A stretch of DNA of 64,000 bases from Haberlea rhodopensis (lineage: Eukaryota; Streptophyta; Magnoliopsida; Lamiales; Gesneriaceae). Under the pieces are notes generated by a model. That model was not told where the DNA came from, did no database searches, and saw only the letters and a program-made list of their open reading frames with translations. Made by a program: the position numbers and the translations under genes. Location: positions 1,488,001 to 1,552,000 of the forward strand of contig CAJQUN010000059.1 in NCBI GenBank assembly GCA_907163345.1. The letters run 5' to 3'. Positions 1-11,865 of this stretch are shown here, piece after piece. Each line of letters opens with the position of its first letter. The first letter of the stretch is position 1.

Positions 1-430
1 TGATTCTCTTCCTAAATTATGTCGATTGCTTGCTGAAACAAAGAAGTCCAGGATTTATTTCCTTATTGATAGGTTGATTCGTTTAGTCTTGACTCTTCCA
101 GTTTCTACTGCAACAACAGAGCGAGCATTTTCAGGGATGAAACTTCTTAAGACATCACTTCGCAACAAAATGGAGCAGGAATATTTAAACAACACAATGG
201 TTTTATACATTGAGAGAGAGATTGTTCATGGCATTGATTTAGATTACATAGTTGATATGTTTGATCTTTTGAAAAAACGAAGACTGCGATTAAAGTAGTG
301 TTTATTGAATTTACCTCTCTTTTTGGATAAATTGTAATTTTTTGTTTATGCATACTCTATTTAAGTTTGAAAAATAGTTAATTTTTTAATGTCCAGCCCC
401 CCCTGTGTAAAATTCATAGCTACGCCCCTG
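1..430 (+). mobile_element. 3' end of a hAT transposon
   Basis: The transposase stop is followed by about 130 bp of AT-rich trailer. It ends in a run of C and then CTACGCCCCTG at 420-430. This is the inverted form of the CAGGGGCG-type terminus common in plant hAT elements of this class. The likely TSD copy is the next 8 bp (ATGTAAAC), but the other end is outside the window, so it cannot be confirmed. Confidence 0.6.
2..298 (+). CDS. hAT transposase, C-terminal fragment (cut by window edge)
   Basis: The frame is open from base 2 to a TAG at 296-298, so the gene enters from outside the window. The protein end carries the hAT C-terminal dimerisation signature: a hydrophobic LVLTLPVSTATTERAFS stretch followed by a MKLLKTSLRNKM segment. 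This arrangement is typical of the plant TTF/zinc-finger MYM-type hAT transposases. In this family the domain dimerises the transposase and contributes to the active fold. Nothing upstream is visible, so it cannot be judged whether the whole gene is intact. The in-window part has no stop or frameshift. It could be an expressed domesticated copy, but the element-like 3' end that follows argues for an ordinary transposon. Confidence 0.8.
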   Translation, partial: DSLPKLCRLLAETKKSRIYFLIDRLIRLVLTLPVSTATTERAFSGMKLLKTSLRNKMEQEYLNNTMVLYIEREIVHGIDLDYIVDMFDLLKKRRLRLK

Positions 431-2589
431 ATGTAAACCAAAGCTTTCTTAGTGCACTCTCGTTAAAGCTAACCAAAACGCGACGGTGACGCTGTTGCCG
501 TGTATCGCCCCTCGACATTGGCAAAATAGGTATCTGAAAGCCTTGATTATGTTACTATGACTCGTTATATATGATGGATCTCATTTTTTAGTCCTGCTAA
601 AATATAGCTTCATGCTATCACGATAGAATGTTCGTCTGGGGTACTTTAGAATCTATAATAGCAAGTGGAAACACAATCTCTTCTATGTTCACCACATACT
701 ACCTCTTGTAACAAGATTGATGAATTCTCTAATTTGAATCCATGGAAGTCTTTATGTCCCTAATATTTGAGATGAAATGTTGGTGCTGCTCTTTGTCTAA
801 TGATATAGCACTTGAGGAGTCAGTAATGAAGAAAGATAGAAACTTTTGGCTACATCGTAGGATGAGTTGATAAAAGCTACCAAAGAAATCCGTATGTGAA
901 TTTCATGTTGTATTCAGGCTATTATTTGGCTCACAAATCTGATTTCCACTGATTGACGCATAGATGGATGACATCTTGAATGGTTGATCAATTCTCATTT
1001 TGATCGGGGTGCCTCAAATCCCAATTAGTGGGTATTTCTTTACTTTAAACATTAGAAGGTTTGGTTGAGTTTTCTGGGACCTGCGGTTTTCCTAATGTCT
1101 CTGAATAACAAGACCTTCATTGTCTTCATTGTTAATTTTTCTCCTCTGTTACGTATTGCAAAATTTTATCAAAGGGAGATTTTATCGATTTTCATGTTTC
1201 CTCATGGTCCTTAATTTCAACTATCATGGATTCATTTTTGAGAATATAGGAACCTGATCTGTTAAGGCAGGGACCCAAAATTCTGGATTTGAGAATCTCT
1301 TCACAACATCGGATGAAAAGCTTGCTTTTCTTGATTTCAAAATGATTGAGTGAGACTCCCAAACAGACAAGATCTGCTATGAGTGGACATGTCGTACGCA
1401 TGGTCAATCGAGACAATGAAGTTATGCTCTAAGAAACTTCTTTGATGATGCTCTAAATTTGGCTATGGTGCTGGCTGCTGATTTCGGCAGTAGAATTTGT
1501 TTGACAACATCTCCAAACAGGGGAGTGTGATCACATGCAAGTCAATGATGTCAGGGCTAATAACTACTCATCACTACGGCCCATATCACCGACAACTCAG
1601 GATTAAAAGATAAGTTTTCTTCTTTTCTGCTTTGGCAGGAATTGCTTAGAGATTTAGTCGGAAAAAGAAAATTGATATTTCTTTTCAAATCATGTCCATA
1701 GAACTTGAAACTTTGGTTAAATACCATACCGTCAACTAGCTCTTTGGTCATAACATCCTCTACAACAAGATAAATGTAAGTGCTAGAAGAAAGGCTAGAC
1801 AAAGCTCAAGCTTCAAAATGTGGAATTGTAATTAATCACGTGTTTAAGAAAAATCGTTTCTGAGAATTCAATATGCCAATATATTGAGTTGAACAATTCA
1901 CGCAGGACTTTAGATTGTGAGATAATGTATGATACAATCGAACAAAATAACACGCATTGACTAGTGATTAATGGGTAGGAGTTGAGTGAGGTTAGATGGT
2001 TCTCTTACTATCAATATAAATATAAAGTGCGAGCTTTGCTAAAAAAAATAAATAAAAATAAAAAATTTATCCATTCATGGTTATAAGTGAATTTCCCAAA
2101 TTTGTCTTGGCAATGTTTATTAGGAGTGGATAGCATGAGCCTTGCAAGGGCTTTAATTCATAACTTCTTCGGTGAAATTTAAGAGGCAGAGTCAAACTTT
2201 ACTTCTTGTGGTTTTCTCCTTCTGCATGATGGTCGGAGCTCTAAATATCCCAACTATTGATGTTAGATATGTCTGATTGACTATCAGAACAAACCAAAAT
2301 ATGACCACCATAGAGGAGCTTAATCAGAGTTCTAGAATTTTGGCTTGTCTATTAGATCTCATATGTTACATCATGCAATTAAATTATCAGATATTATTAT
2401 TGGATGGTCTTTGTCTCGTATTTTGTATATTCTGCATTACTTTGCACCAAGCTCAGGACGTGTTGGCCATATGCATCTCACCTACTGCAACCCATGTCTC
2501 TAAGAACATATAGCTCAAAACATTGGGTCATCGGCCTCTAGCTCATTGTTGCCGAGTTCATGACATATTCAACCTAACAGTTGACCTTG
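431..2589. other. Intergenic DNA, no gene recognised
   Basis: Short open frames are present on both strands but all are under 85 codons and none shows a family motif. Parts around 760-900 and 1150-1560 read like heavily decayed coding sequence, with several stops per 100 codons. I could not assign them to a family. No tRNA, rRNA or clear terminal repeats were seen. Confidence 0.5.
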
Positions 2590-3239
2590 ACTCCGGTGCT
2601 CATTCACATGCCCGGTTATGGTTATTTCTTTCCAAATGCTACTTTGAATTCATATATCAGGAATGTGATTAAATTGCAAGATAGTATTGTGGGATGTTTT
2701 TGCCTTGTCTTTTGTACTTTTGCAGTACTTTCGGGCATGCAATCTAGCAGTAAGACCCTATTACATCGAGCTCGGGCGTGCAATCTAGCAATAAGTCCAT
2801 ATTCTATAAGCTCGGGAAGTTCGAGCATGTTTATTGGCGCTCGGGGTGTTTGAGTACACTTTATTGGTGCTCGGGATGTTCGAGTGCGTTCTATTTTTGG
2901 TGCTCGGGATGTTCGAGTGTGTTTTATTATTATCCGTTGTTGGCGGGTTAAATGCGGGATCGGGATGTTTGGTCCGCATTTGAACCTAAAACATGACTGA
3001 TTGATGGTGCTCGGGAGTCGAGCTTGTTCTATTATGGTCTGTTGTTGGCAGGTTAAATACATGATCGGGATGTTTGGTCTGTATTTAAACCTAAAACATG
3101 ACTGAGTAATTGTTGCTCGGGTGTCGAGCTTGTTTTATTATTGTCCGTTGTTGGCGGGTTAAATGCGGGATCGGGATGTTCGGTCCGTATTTGAATCTAA
3201 AACGTGACTTTTTTATTGTGGAGTATCGAGCTTGTTCGT
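2590..3239. repeat. Degenerate repeats of a GCTCGGGATGTTCGAG-type motif
   Basis: The motif GCTCGGG(A/G)(T/A)GTTCGAG recurs irregularly. Longer cycles of roughly 120 bp contain GTTGGCGGGTTAAATGCGGGATCGGGATGTTTGGTCCG (seen at about 2938, 3043 and 3147, described here in parts: GTTGGCGGGTTAAA, then GGATCGGGATGTT). Open frames across it are by-products of the repeat. It grades into the shorter-period array that follows. Confidence 0.65.
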
Positions 3240-3780
3240 AATTTTATTAGTTTATTCATTGGATCAGGTTGTTTGGTCCATGTTTAAACTTCCTCGGAAT
3301 TTATTATTTATTCATGGGATCGGGATGTTTGGTCCATGTTTAAACTTCCTCGGAATTTTATTGTTTATTCATGGGATCGGGATGTTTGGTCCATGTCTAA
3401 ACTTGTTCGGAATTTTATTCATGGGATCGGGATGTTTGGTCCATGTCTAAACTTGTTCGGAATTTTATTCACGGGATCGGGATGTTTGGTCCATGTTTAA
3501 ACTTCCTCTGAATTTTATTGTTTATTCATGGGATCGGGATGTTTGTTCCATGTCTAAACTTGTTCGGAATTTTATTCATGTGATCGGGATGTTTGGTCCA
3601 TGTCTAAACTTGTTTGGAATTTATTCATGGGATCGGGATGTTTGGTCCATGTTTAAACTTCCTCGGAATTTTATTGTTTATTCATGGGATCGGGATGTTT
3701 GGTCCATGTCTAAACTTGTTCGGAATTTTAATGATTTACTCGTGGGATCGGGATGTTTGGTCCACGTTTAAACATAAAAT
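3240..3780. repeat. Tandem array, unit about 46-62 bp, about 10 copies
   Basis: The core GGGATCGGGATGTTTGGTCC occurs about ten times (near 3254, 3317, 3376, 3424, 3475, 3527, 3581, 3628, 3687 and 3746). Between cores lie TTTAAACTTCCTCGG or CTAAACTTGTTCGG and variable lengths of TTTATTGTTTATTCAT. The two spacer types alternate, as in a higher-order repeat. Two open frames (3232-3450 and 3493-3771) encode only the repeat and are unlikely to be genes. Confidence 0.85.
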
Positions 3781-4824
3781 TGCCTAAGTAAATCTGCTCG
3801 GGATGTTTTCCTTCAAGCTTAATTATATTTATTATTTCAGGATATTTCTATTCCAGACAAGCTTTATTTGCTCATGATTTATTTGCTCTGGAGATTGGTT
3901 GAGCTTTCTTTGCTCGGATTGATGATTATTAAATGAGCTTTATTTGATCGGATGTATGTTATTTCTGGATTTTGGGCGAGCTTTTTTCGCTCAGGATATT
4001 TCTTATCCCATACGAGCTTTATTAGCTCATGACATACATTTTTTAGCTTTATTATTGACATTTCATTCTTTTGGGAAATTGATTCTTCGGATGAGTATTA
4101 TTTGCTCGGATATTTATTATTTCTGGAATTCGGATGAGCTTCACATGCTCGGGATAATTCTTATTTCAGACGAGCTTTATTTGCTCGGGATATTTTTGGT
4201 GTTCGGTATTGGGGAAGGATTATTTATTAGCAGTGGAGAAGTTCTGGATTGTTTCTGGTACTCAGGACGAGCTTTACTTGCTTTGAATATTTCTTATACT
4301 GGAGTTTGGACGTATTTTATCTGCTCGGGATGCTTATCTATTATCTCTGGAAGCTCGGTTTTATGAGCTTTATCTGCTCGGGTATATATTAACTCTCGAA
4401 TTTGGATTTCATACTTCATGGCTTGAAACCGGCTAACAAGACTTATAAGGGCTACAAAGATGCACTCAGCTTATTATGATTCTAGCAGATTTCTCACAGT
4501 CTAGTTTTCTTGGGATTTTGGCCTACCTCTCACTGGGTATTACCTCGGATTTATTTTTCACAAGTTCCGAAAAATACACTGAAACAACAACAATGATTTT
4601 TCCCCGTGTATATAAACCAATATCTCGACTTCGCTCATCTTGATTTACTTCATGGGGGTGAAGCGATGTGGTGGGGAAATTAAACCGCATCGGGTAAAAT
4701 CATTGCCGAACAAGACGAAATTGCCGAACAAGAAATACCCGAAGAGAATGATACTCCGCTCGGTCCACGTGGTCAAACAGTGGCATAAGACCCGGTCATA
4801 GCGATTTGTCAAGCGAATTTCCCG
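3781..4824. repeat. Degenerate GAGCTTTATTTGCTCGG repeats, then unique DNA
   Basis: From 3790 to about 4400 the phrase GAGCTTTATTTGCTCGGGATAT recurs with decay, roughly every 60 bp (described as GAGCTTTATT plus TGCTCGG). It looks like an older branch of the same repeat family as the array at 3240-3780. From about 4400 to 4824 there is no repeat and no gene that I recognise. The block may be the LTR or untranslated region of a decayed retrotransposon, but neither primer binding site nor coding domain is visible. Confidence 0.5.
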
Positions 4825-4829
4825 GACAT
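4825..4829. repeat. Target-site duplication GACAT (left copy of solo LTR)
   Basis: GACAT directly precedes the TG terminus of the solo LTR and is repeated directly after its CA terminus at 6778-6782. Confidence 0.9.
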
Positions 4830-5363
4830 TGTGGGGTCCTCGTTACTTAATCCATTATGTATCAATTAAGCATACATTCGTGAGTCTGAATTAAGTAAAC
4901 ACATGCACTGATTAAGAGTTTTTGACTAGTTAAGTTGTTACAAAGATTTTAAAAAACCTAACCAACTATACATCACATGTACAAGTAATAACCTAATCCA
5001 AAATAACTCCTAAGCAGTGGTTCAGCTCGCAGCGGAAAATGACTCACATCCCGTCTTCCCATGTCTATGAGTCCCTACAGAAACATTCACACAACGTGAG
5101 TATAGATAACAACTATCTCAGTGCGATATCAAAACACAATATCAATGATAAAGCACAATAAGAATCATCAAATATGAATGCTCTGTATCATGCATCAACA
5201 AATGCACCATGTCATGACATATCTCATCACACATCCTATTATCACGAGACTAATATGATATGTCTATTTCCGCTCAATATGTCAGTGGAACCGCCTCACA
5301 TCTTCATATTAGCAACACATATCATAGTACCGTCCTCACATGATAATAGCCAGAGCATATACC

Positions 5364-5520
5364 AAAAAACCGGCGTATATCTCTCATACCAAGTATATGT
5401 AGCATACCCGAGCATATACCCAAACCAGGCGTATACCTCTAATGCTAATGTATATGTAGCATACCCGAGCATATACCCAAACCAGACGTATATCTCTAAT
5501 GCTAAAGCATATACCTCATC
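5364..5520 (-). repeat. LTR-internal tandem repeat (CATATACCCAAACCAG type)
   Basis: Units of roughly 48 to 60 bp carry AGCATATACCCAAACCAG and GCGTATA. They are the reverse complement of the CTGGTTTGGGTATATGCTC repeats at 30264-30480 and 37078-37290. Their presence in all three LTRs shows that the array belongs to the family rather than to the insertion site. Confidence 0.8.
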
Positions 5521-5824
5521 CATCTCAAATACATGATATCCATGAATGTACATGCATATGATACTACAAATCATATGATACCAACACAACACAATTCATA
5601 TGATATTAATCTCATAACATCATCACACAATATCTATACTCCGTACGTCAACACGTACCTGGTATACGACAATAAAAGCGATAAATCAGGCGTTGATGGC
5701 TAATTGCCTCTTTGCCCCGTCCCATGTGATGATGCTACAAGCACATGAACAATATACCATGTTATAAGAGGCTTCAAAAATAAATGCAGCAAAAATCTAA
5801 CATTTTTAAAAATTCTGACTCTGG

Positions 5825-6035
5825 CGATCGATCGCCACATTTCACCGATCGATCGCCATACTGTTCTGTTCCCATCGCGATCGATCGCCACTACCTTGCG
5901 ATCGATCGCCACAATGTTCTGTTTCTCGCGATCGATCGCCACATTTTTACCGATCGATCGCCACATCCATTAACCGCCTTATATTTTTGCTCTGTACTCG
6001 GCGATCGATCGTCACAAGGCTAGCGATCGATCGCC
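5825..6035. repeat. CGATCGATCG palindrome array (8 copies) in the solo LTR
   Basis: The 10-bp palindrome CGATCGATCG, mostly extended to GCGATCGATCGCCA, occurs eight times in about 210 bp at irregular spacing. The same number of copies occurs in each LTR of the full element, although the linking sequence has diverged. The open frames over it (repeats of SPIDR or IDRH) are by-products. Confidence 0.9.
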
Positions 6036-6782
6036 GATGTCCAGAAAAATCAGAACATGGCGATTTTGAACTTATCCTCATGGTATATCTCCTACAACTC
6101 GAAATTCAACATTCAAACATGTTTCATGCAATCTCTAATATCATCTGAACATGTTTGTATGATCCTAGAACTCAATTGTTTACATCATAACTCAAATCAA
6201 AACACAAGCAAACCAAACACCTTCAATTCCATGCTTTAACTTCAATTCCTCTTTTACTATCATACACAAGGATACGAAGCACCTAAACCTTACCAAGATG
6301 GTAGGAAGTCACTTCTCCCACCTTTCTATCTTGATAACCAAGTGCAAATCCAAGAAAATATGACAAAACCAATAAGGGTTTGGAGAGGAGCTTGGTAGAG
6401 ATTTGTGGGTGTAATGTGGTGTTCTATGTGTTCACAATCTGATTTTGCTTATTTAATCAACTCTCCACATGCAAACTCAAACTCACATCCACATGTTAAT
6501 GGAAATTCAAATGAAACCAAAGGCATAGGAAATTCAAGTCAAATGCATATTAGTCCATGTTACTTGATATGTCACTACACTTGATTTAATTCAAGTCATT
6601 TCTATGCACTATATCTTGTGCATCATGTTTCATTCCTTGCCATATATCACATAGTCATAACATGTATGTGAGTCTTACCCTTGGTTCAACCCGAACCCGA
6701 GTCCATATCATACTGTAATTAATCATAATTACACCATAAACATATAACATGTATATACGTCAGATCGAGGCATGACAGACAT

Positions 6783-8306
6783 GCTTTGAATAGACTATAT
6801 CATAAACAAAAGGAGCAATTAGTGGCCAAGTTAGTAAACATGATGGAAGGAATTATGGGCCGTTAATTATGCTATGATGTGAGTACTTAGTGTCTAAAGT
6901 GGGGTGAATTAGAGGGCATGATGGAAGGAATTATGGGCTGAGAATTAGGCTAGAAGAGGGGAACATTTTTGATAAAGAAGGGAGACATTTTATTTCTCAT
7001 GGGGCTCGGCTCTTTACATGAGAAGAGTGCTTTATTTCCTTGGATTCATTTTTCTCATTTCTTGTACCAAATACTGTAAAAAGATCATCATTTATAATGG
7101 ACAAGGTCTCGTGGTTATTTCCCTTCGATTTGGAGGTTTTCCACGTAAAAATTGTGATGTCTCCTATTTTATTTTCTACTGCATTTAACTCTACCAAGTA
7201 GTAAAAATACGGGATCACATCAATATATATATATGTATATACTCATTTTGAATAATTATAAATTTCTCCATTTGATTTTAAAAAATAATGATTACCTCAC
7301 ATGTTATGTAATTTTTATATCATATTAAAAGAGATATAATTGTAATATTCCCTCAATTCATTTGAGATTCGTAATATAACTATTTTACAGATATTTATCC
7401 ATTATTATTCAACTAGAGAAAAATTACATTAAAAATATTCTACATGAGAAACATCTGTAATTTTCTCTATATATTAAATTAAAATGTGTTTGGATAAAAA
7501 AAATTATATTAAAAATATATATTTTAGACAGTGTATTGTTTTAAAGAAAACAATATTTTGTCGAGCATCTTCAGAAATAACATTAGAAGTTTTTTTTACA
7601 AAACATTTAATTAAGGGACACTTACAGAAAAATCCCTAAAAAAACTTTCAGTTTTAGGTTCAGTCTCTAATGATATTAACTAAACTCTGCACTCCCCATT
7701 TGAAAATAAATTTGTTTTGAAATCCTCAATTTGTGTAATTGACTCAAATACCCTTTTAATCATATTCCTCCTCTCACGTTTCAAAATTTTCTCCTGATTT
7801 CTTCCTCACTCACGACAACCTTCATCTCCTTTCTCTTGATTTCTTCTTCACTCACGACAACCTTCATCTCCAAATTCCTTCCTCCTCCCCTACGTAAACT
7901 TCCTCCCTAAAAGTTACCCCCACTGTGAAGTTTTGCTGAGCACCCGTCTGAAGAGAAGAAACAACTCAACCACTGAAAAAGCCCAAGAATTCCGAAAGTA
8001 CACGAAACCCTTGTTGAGGTAATATTTCACCATCTTGTTGTGGAAACCCTTGTTATTTGTGTACATTTTATGAGATTTATTTTTGGGTAGTTGAGGAATT
8101 TTATCGTTGCTCAATTTCTTGTTTATTTTCGATTTATTTCTTGTTTCAGTTTCTTCTGGGTTTCGTAACAAATTATGCAAGGTTTGAATATAAATGCTGG
8201 AAATTAATTGATTAGGAGTTATTTAAAGTACTTGATTACCAGTTATTGTGTACTTGAATCATGTTTTCTTGGTACTAAATTGTGCTATATATTGATATTG
8301 TAGATA
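6783..8306. other. Gene-free DNA between solo LTR and the Ulp1-like gene
   Basis: About 6830-6960 contains an imperfect direct repeat of ATGATGGAAGGAATTATGGG. From 7200 to 7740 the DNA is very AT-rich. From 7745 to 7910 it is pyrimidine-rich on the plus strand and contains a direct repeat of ACTCACGACAACCTTCATCT. That section is leader-like for the gene starting at 8307. The left end of the Mutator-like element should lie here, but I could not find a convincing terminal inverted repeat or 9-bp TSD. Confidence 0.45.
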
Positions 8307-11300
8307 ATGGCACGCAGTTCTTCGAAACTTGTAGAAACAAAGGAGATTGGGCCTTTAGTTCGTTGCTCTCCCATATGCTTTAGGAGCATGATGCAGATGA
8401 TCATTCATATGCTTGGTGAAAGGCACAAAAATGCATTAAAGGAAAGCCCATTTTACTCTTATCTTGATATGCCTAAGTTAGATCTTGGTAGTAGCAGAGT
8501 TAAGTCTTTAGCTAAGACTTACAAGGCCAATAGAAATGCCTTTTTGGTAGGCAAAAATGTGTATATTTCTTCTTCGGAACTTTCTATAGTTCTCGGTCTT
8601 CCAAATATTGGCTTGGGTGTTGATTTGGATTTATCATTGGAGTCGAAGATACTTAGTCGGTTGTTTGAAGGCAAAAGGCGAAATGTGAACAGAAATCAAA
8701 TTATAAGGAAACTTGAGGCATTTGCTGTAGATGATGACTTTTCATCAAAATGTTTACTTTGTTTGTTTTGCATATTATTTACAATGGCCAATTATTGTAC
8801 CCCAAGATTTTTGTTGCGTTATGTCAATGACATAGCAATCCGTAATTTTGCATGGGGTGATGTTGTTCATAAGTTTTTGGTTGCGGAGTTGGTAAGCCAT
8901 ACTGGCCAAAACTCCGAGTAAGCGTATTTTGATGGTTGTGCGATTGGTTTGTTGGTAAGTTGAATTTGATTTTTCTTGTATCATTTTTTTATGTTATTAA
9001 CATGACTTTTAAAATATGACAATGACTTATCATGTTTTCTGATGCATACATGGTTTTATGAAAAGGTGCCTTCTTTAGGCTGTCCCACCACTTTGAAATC
9101 AGTGCCTCGGTTCTTTCGATGGGCCGACGGCAACATTCCAAGATGTTTGAATATGGCCCAAGAGGCATTGGCTCAGATTAAGAGGCATAAGGTAGTAGTT
9201 TTATTAACTATATGTTACAGTCTAAAGTTTGGTAAAGAATGGTCAGATTTTGTTTTCTTTAGGTTGCGTCAATGGTACCTTTGCCCGAGGAGATGCATTT
9301 TATCCAGAATGAAGTGTCCTCTTCTAGTATAGTGGCCGAGTTAGTTGGGAAACTTGTGCGAGAGAATGAAGAATTGAGAACGAGAGTTAAGGATTTGGAG
9401 GCCAATCTGGCTATGGCCCAAGAGAATGAAGGAAAAGAAGAAGGGTAAGAGAACAATGAAGTTGGAGGGAAGGAGTGTGAAGAGGAAGACAGAGATGAGG
9501 AAGAATGGCATGTGCAACATGAAAATGGCAATTTGGCTATGGCTGAAGAGATTAAGGAAAGAGAATAAGGGAAAGGGAACATTGAAAAAGGGGGAAAGGA
9601 GAAAGAGGAGGAAGCGAAAGATGAGGAATACAGAGAGGAGGAGGAGAAGGATGTTGCAGAGGAAAAATGGGATAAAAACCCCTTACAAGTTTTGACAGAG
9701 GGGGCTGAAGAGGTGGGTAATACTAGGGATGGCAATGGGACGGGTCCAAACCAGGACCCGCATCCAGGTCTAGACCCGCTTCAACCGGGTTTGGAAGCGG
9801 GGCGGAGTGGGTCCTGGGATTGGCCGAACCCGCCCCGGACCCGCCCCGCTATACATTTTTATTTTTAAAAAAAAAATTGATATTGATTATACATTTTACT
9901 TCTTTGATTGAACAATGAAGTGTCATTATTTAATTTTATATCAAAATTCATGTGTTCATATTAAAGAAGTTGGATATTTTGAAGGAAATAAGAGCAAATT
10001 AATAAATATATAGTAGCTTAAAGATAGTTTTACAATGCTTATTATAAATATTTACTGGAGAAAACATGAAATTCAATCACAAAACTCAACTTTTGTGTTT
10101 CAAAATTGATTTCTAACTAATTTTTTTTTTTAAAAAAATAAAAAATAAAAAAAATCTGGAACCGGGGCGGGGCCGGTAAACCCGTCGGGTTCGCGGGTCT
10201 AAGCGGGGCGGGTCCGGGTTTTATGTGTAGCGGGGCGGGTCTTGGGATTGGCCAAACCCGTCCCATACATGCCCCGTTGCCATTCCTAGGTAATACTGAG
10301 GAGGAATCTGGTTCTGTGGATTATGATAATTCAAGTGATGAACGTAGAACGAAACAAAGTGAAGATAATCTCATTTCAATTGTCCAGAGCGTGATGATGA
10401 GGGATGAACGAAAGAAGAAAACAAAAGATCCGGACTTCATCACACCTCCCTCGTCAGTTCCCGATGTCAAACGTGCCAAGACTAACAAAAAAAGGGGAAA
10501 GTGACGGTCATGGAACTTATCGATATTGAGGTGGAGATTGACGTTGTTGGCATAGGTAAAACGGCAGTGGAGGAGTACCTGGAGGAATTTAGAGGAAGTA
10601 TTGACTTTTGCGGTTGCAGTGAGGCTCCGTGTGAGGAGACCAACACCCTCCTTACCTTTTTGACAATAGAAGAATTGAAGTAAATAGTATTTACTAATTT
10701 CATATGTTTGTGCATTTTCTTATTTGTTGTTTTGCATTTATAATATTATTATTATTTTGTTTTTGACAGTGTAAATGTGTGGACTAATGGTGAAATAATT
10801 GTGTGAGGAAAGCATGTATGTGACGTGTTGTTTGGGAAGATGTTGTCGTCACCAGTAATTAATTGCTTCATGTAAATTCTCTGTAGTAGCTATTTTAGAA
10901 AAAGTTGTGCACACCCTGTCAGCTACATGCTAAGCAATGTCGTGGTTAGTACGTGTTTATATTATTTTTTTGTAGCTTTTTCGGTACTTGGTTCATAGTA
11001 CTTGGATGTGTATCAGTTTTTGTGTTTGGTTTTGTATTTGGCTTGTCCGTGTTTGACTGTTAACAAATGTTGACAACAATTCTCAGGAAAATGTACTCAA
11101 TGGCCTGACTAGAAAAAATAGGACCCGCACTTTAAAGTTTCCTGATGATTATGAGGAGTTTGTGAGCAGTCTGTGTGGATATAGCAAGTTGATGTTGCTA
11201 CGTATATTGAACTTCGAGGCCGAAGATTGCCACTATATATTTTTCCCTATATGCCAGAAGTTTCATCGGTTTATTCTCATATTGGACACACAACAGAGGT

Positions 11301-11713
11301 CATTTATCTATCTGAACTCTCTTGACAGCGCACAATATAAGGGAACCGATAAAATACTAGTACGTTCGATCCTGTTTTGAATGAAATTTGTTCATATAAC
11401 ATAATTGGTTATTGCATAAGTTGAAATGTTTCTATTCACTCCATTTTTGTAGGTCAGATTCTTTGCTGAGTACGCGGAATCCAAATTTAATATCTGTAAT
11501 AATTGGAAAAAGATAGACGATCGTCCCGTGCATAAACAAGAAGGAGACTCATATTGTGGTGTGTTTCTATGTATGTACGCTGAGTGCTTTACTGTTGACA
11601 CAGAGAAAATGTGGAAGGATCAACTCATGTGTTCGATGAAGGCATATAGGGCTCATTTAGCTGCAACCATTTTGAGGCATGAACATGGACTCATGGCTGG
11701 TCAATTATTTTAG
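8307..11713 (+). pseudogene. Ulp1/C48 SUMO-protease-like gene with DUF1985 domain, captured in a MULE (decayed)
   Basis: The first exon (8307-about 8954) encodes a DUF1985-like domain. It continues at about 9042-9190 with WFYEKVPSLG and PRFFRWADG. A coiled-coil, Glu-rich segment follows (9264-9720). The C-terminal C48 protease domain lies at about 11090-11713. Its catalytic set is visible: His in FHRF (11264-11266), Asp in NSLDS (11324-11326), Gln in HKQEGD (11537-11539) and Cys in SYCGVFLC (11555-11557). A GT-AG intron separates the halves (11360-11452). Known families of this layout are Ulp1-like genes carried by Mutator-like elements. Damage: an in-frame TAA at 8919-8921 ahead of a conserved DGCAIGLL, no AG acceptor before WFYEKV, and a 565-bp MITE inserted in the coding region. 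The catalytic residues survive, but a full-length product is unlikely. Exon boundaries between 9430 and 11090 are uncertain. Confidence 0.75.
9724..10288. mobile_element. hAT-type MITE, 565 bp, TSD GGTAATAC
   Basis: The termini are TAGGGATGGCAATGGG on the left and the inverse of TAGGAATGGCAACGGGGC on the right. Perfect 8-bp TSDs GGTAATAC lie at 9716-9723 and 10289-10296. The ends are dense in GGGGCGGG and GGACCCG motifs, while the centre is AT-rich and non-coding. An 8-bp TSD fits the hAT superfamily. It is inserted in the Glu-rich segment of the Ulp1-like gene. Confidence 0.92.
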
Positions 11714-11865
11714 AGGATGAATGGAATTTTGGAACAATGTATATGTGAAGTGGATTAGTATGTAAATTGATTGTAGTAGTTGAAATTCCACTTTGATGGA
11801 TTGGTATGTAACAATAGTGTTTTGATCCTGTTTTGTAGTAGATTGGTATGTAAATAGATTGCCAT

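Larger units (their letters stand above)
4830..6777 (-). mobile_element. Solo LTR of the chromodomain Gypsy family found at 29016-37820
   Basis: Read on the minus strand, this block begins TGTCATGCCTCGA and ends GAGGACCCCACA, the same termini as the two LTRs of the full element at 29016-37820. It has the same internal order: a CGATCGATCG array, then a GGTATATGC-type tandem repeat. It is 1948 bp against about 1992 bp for the full-element LTRs. It is flanked by a perfect 5-bp TSD, GACAT (4825-4829 and 6778-6782). No internal coding region is present, so it is a product of LTR-LTR recombination after insertion. Sequence divergence from the full element is clearly greater than that between the two LTRs of the full element, so it is an older copy. 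Confidence 0.93.

Noticed and set aside
3232..3771. Open frames encoding repeated WDRDVWSM-like peptides
   Set aside because: They are translations of the short tandem array. Frames close wherever a spacer changes length and no family features are present.
5825..6035. CRISPR-like array
   Set aside because: The palindromes are short, spacers are irregular and similar to one another, and the array is part of an LTR in a plant nuclear genome.
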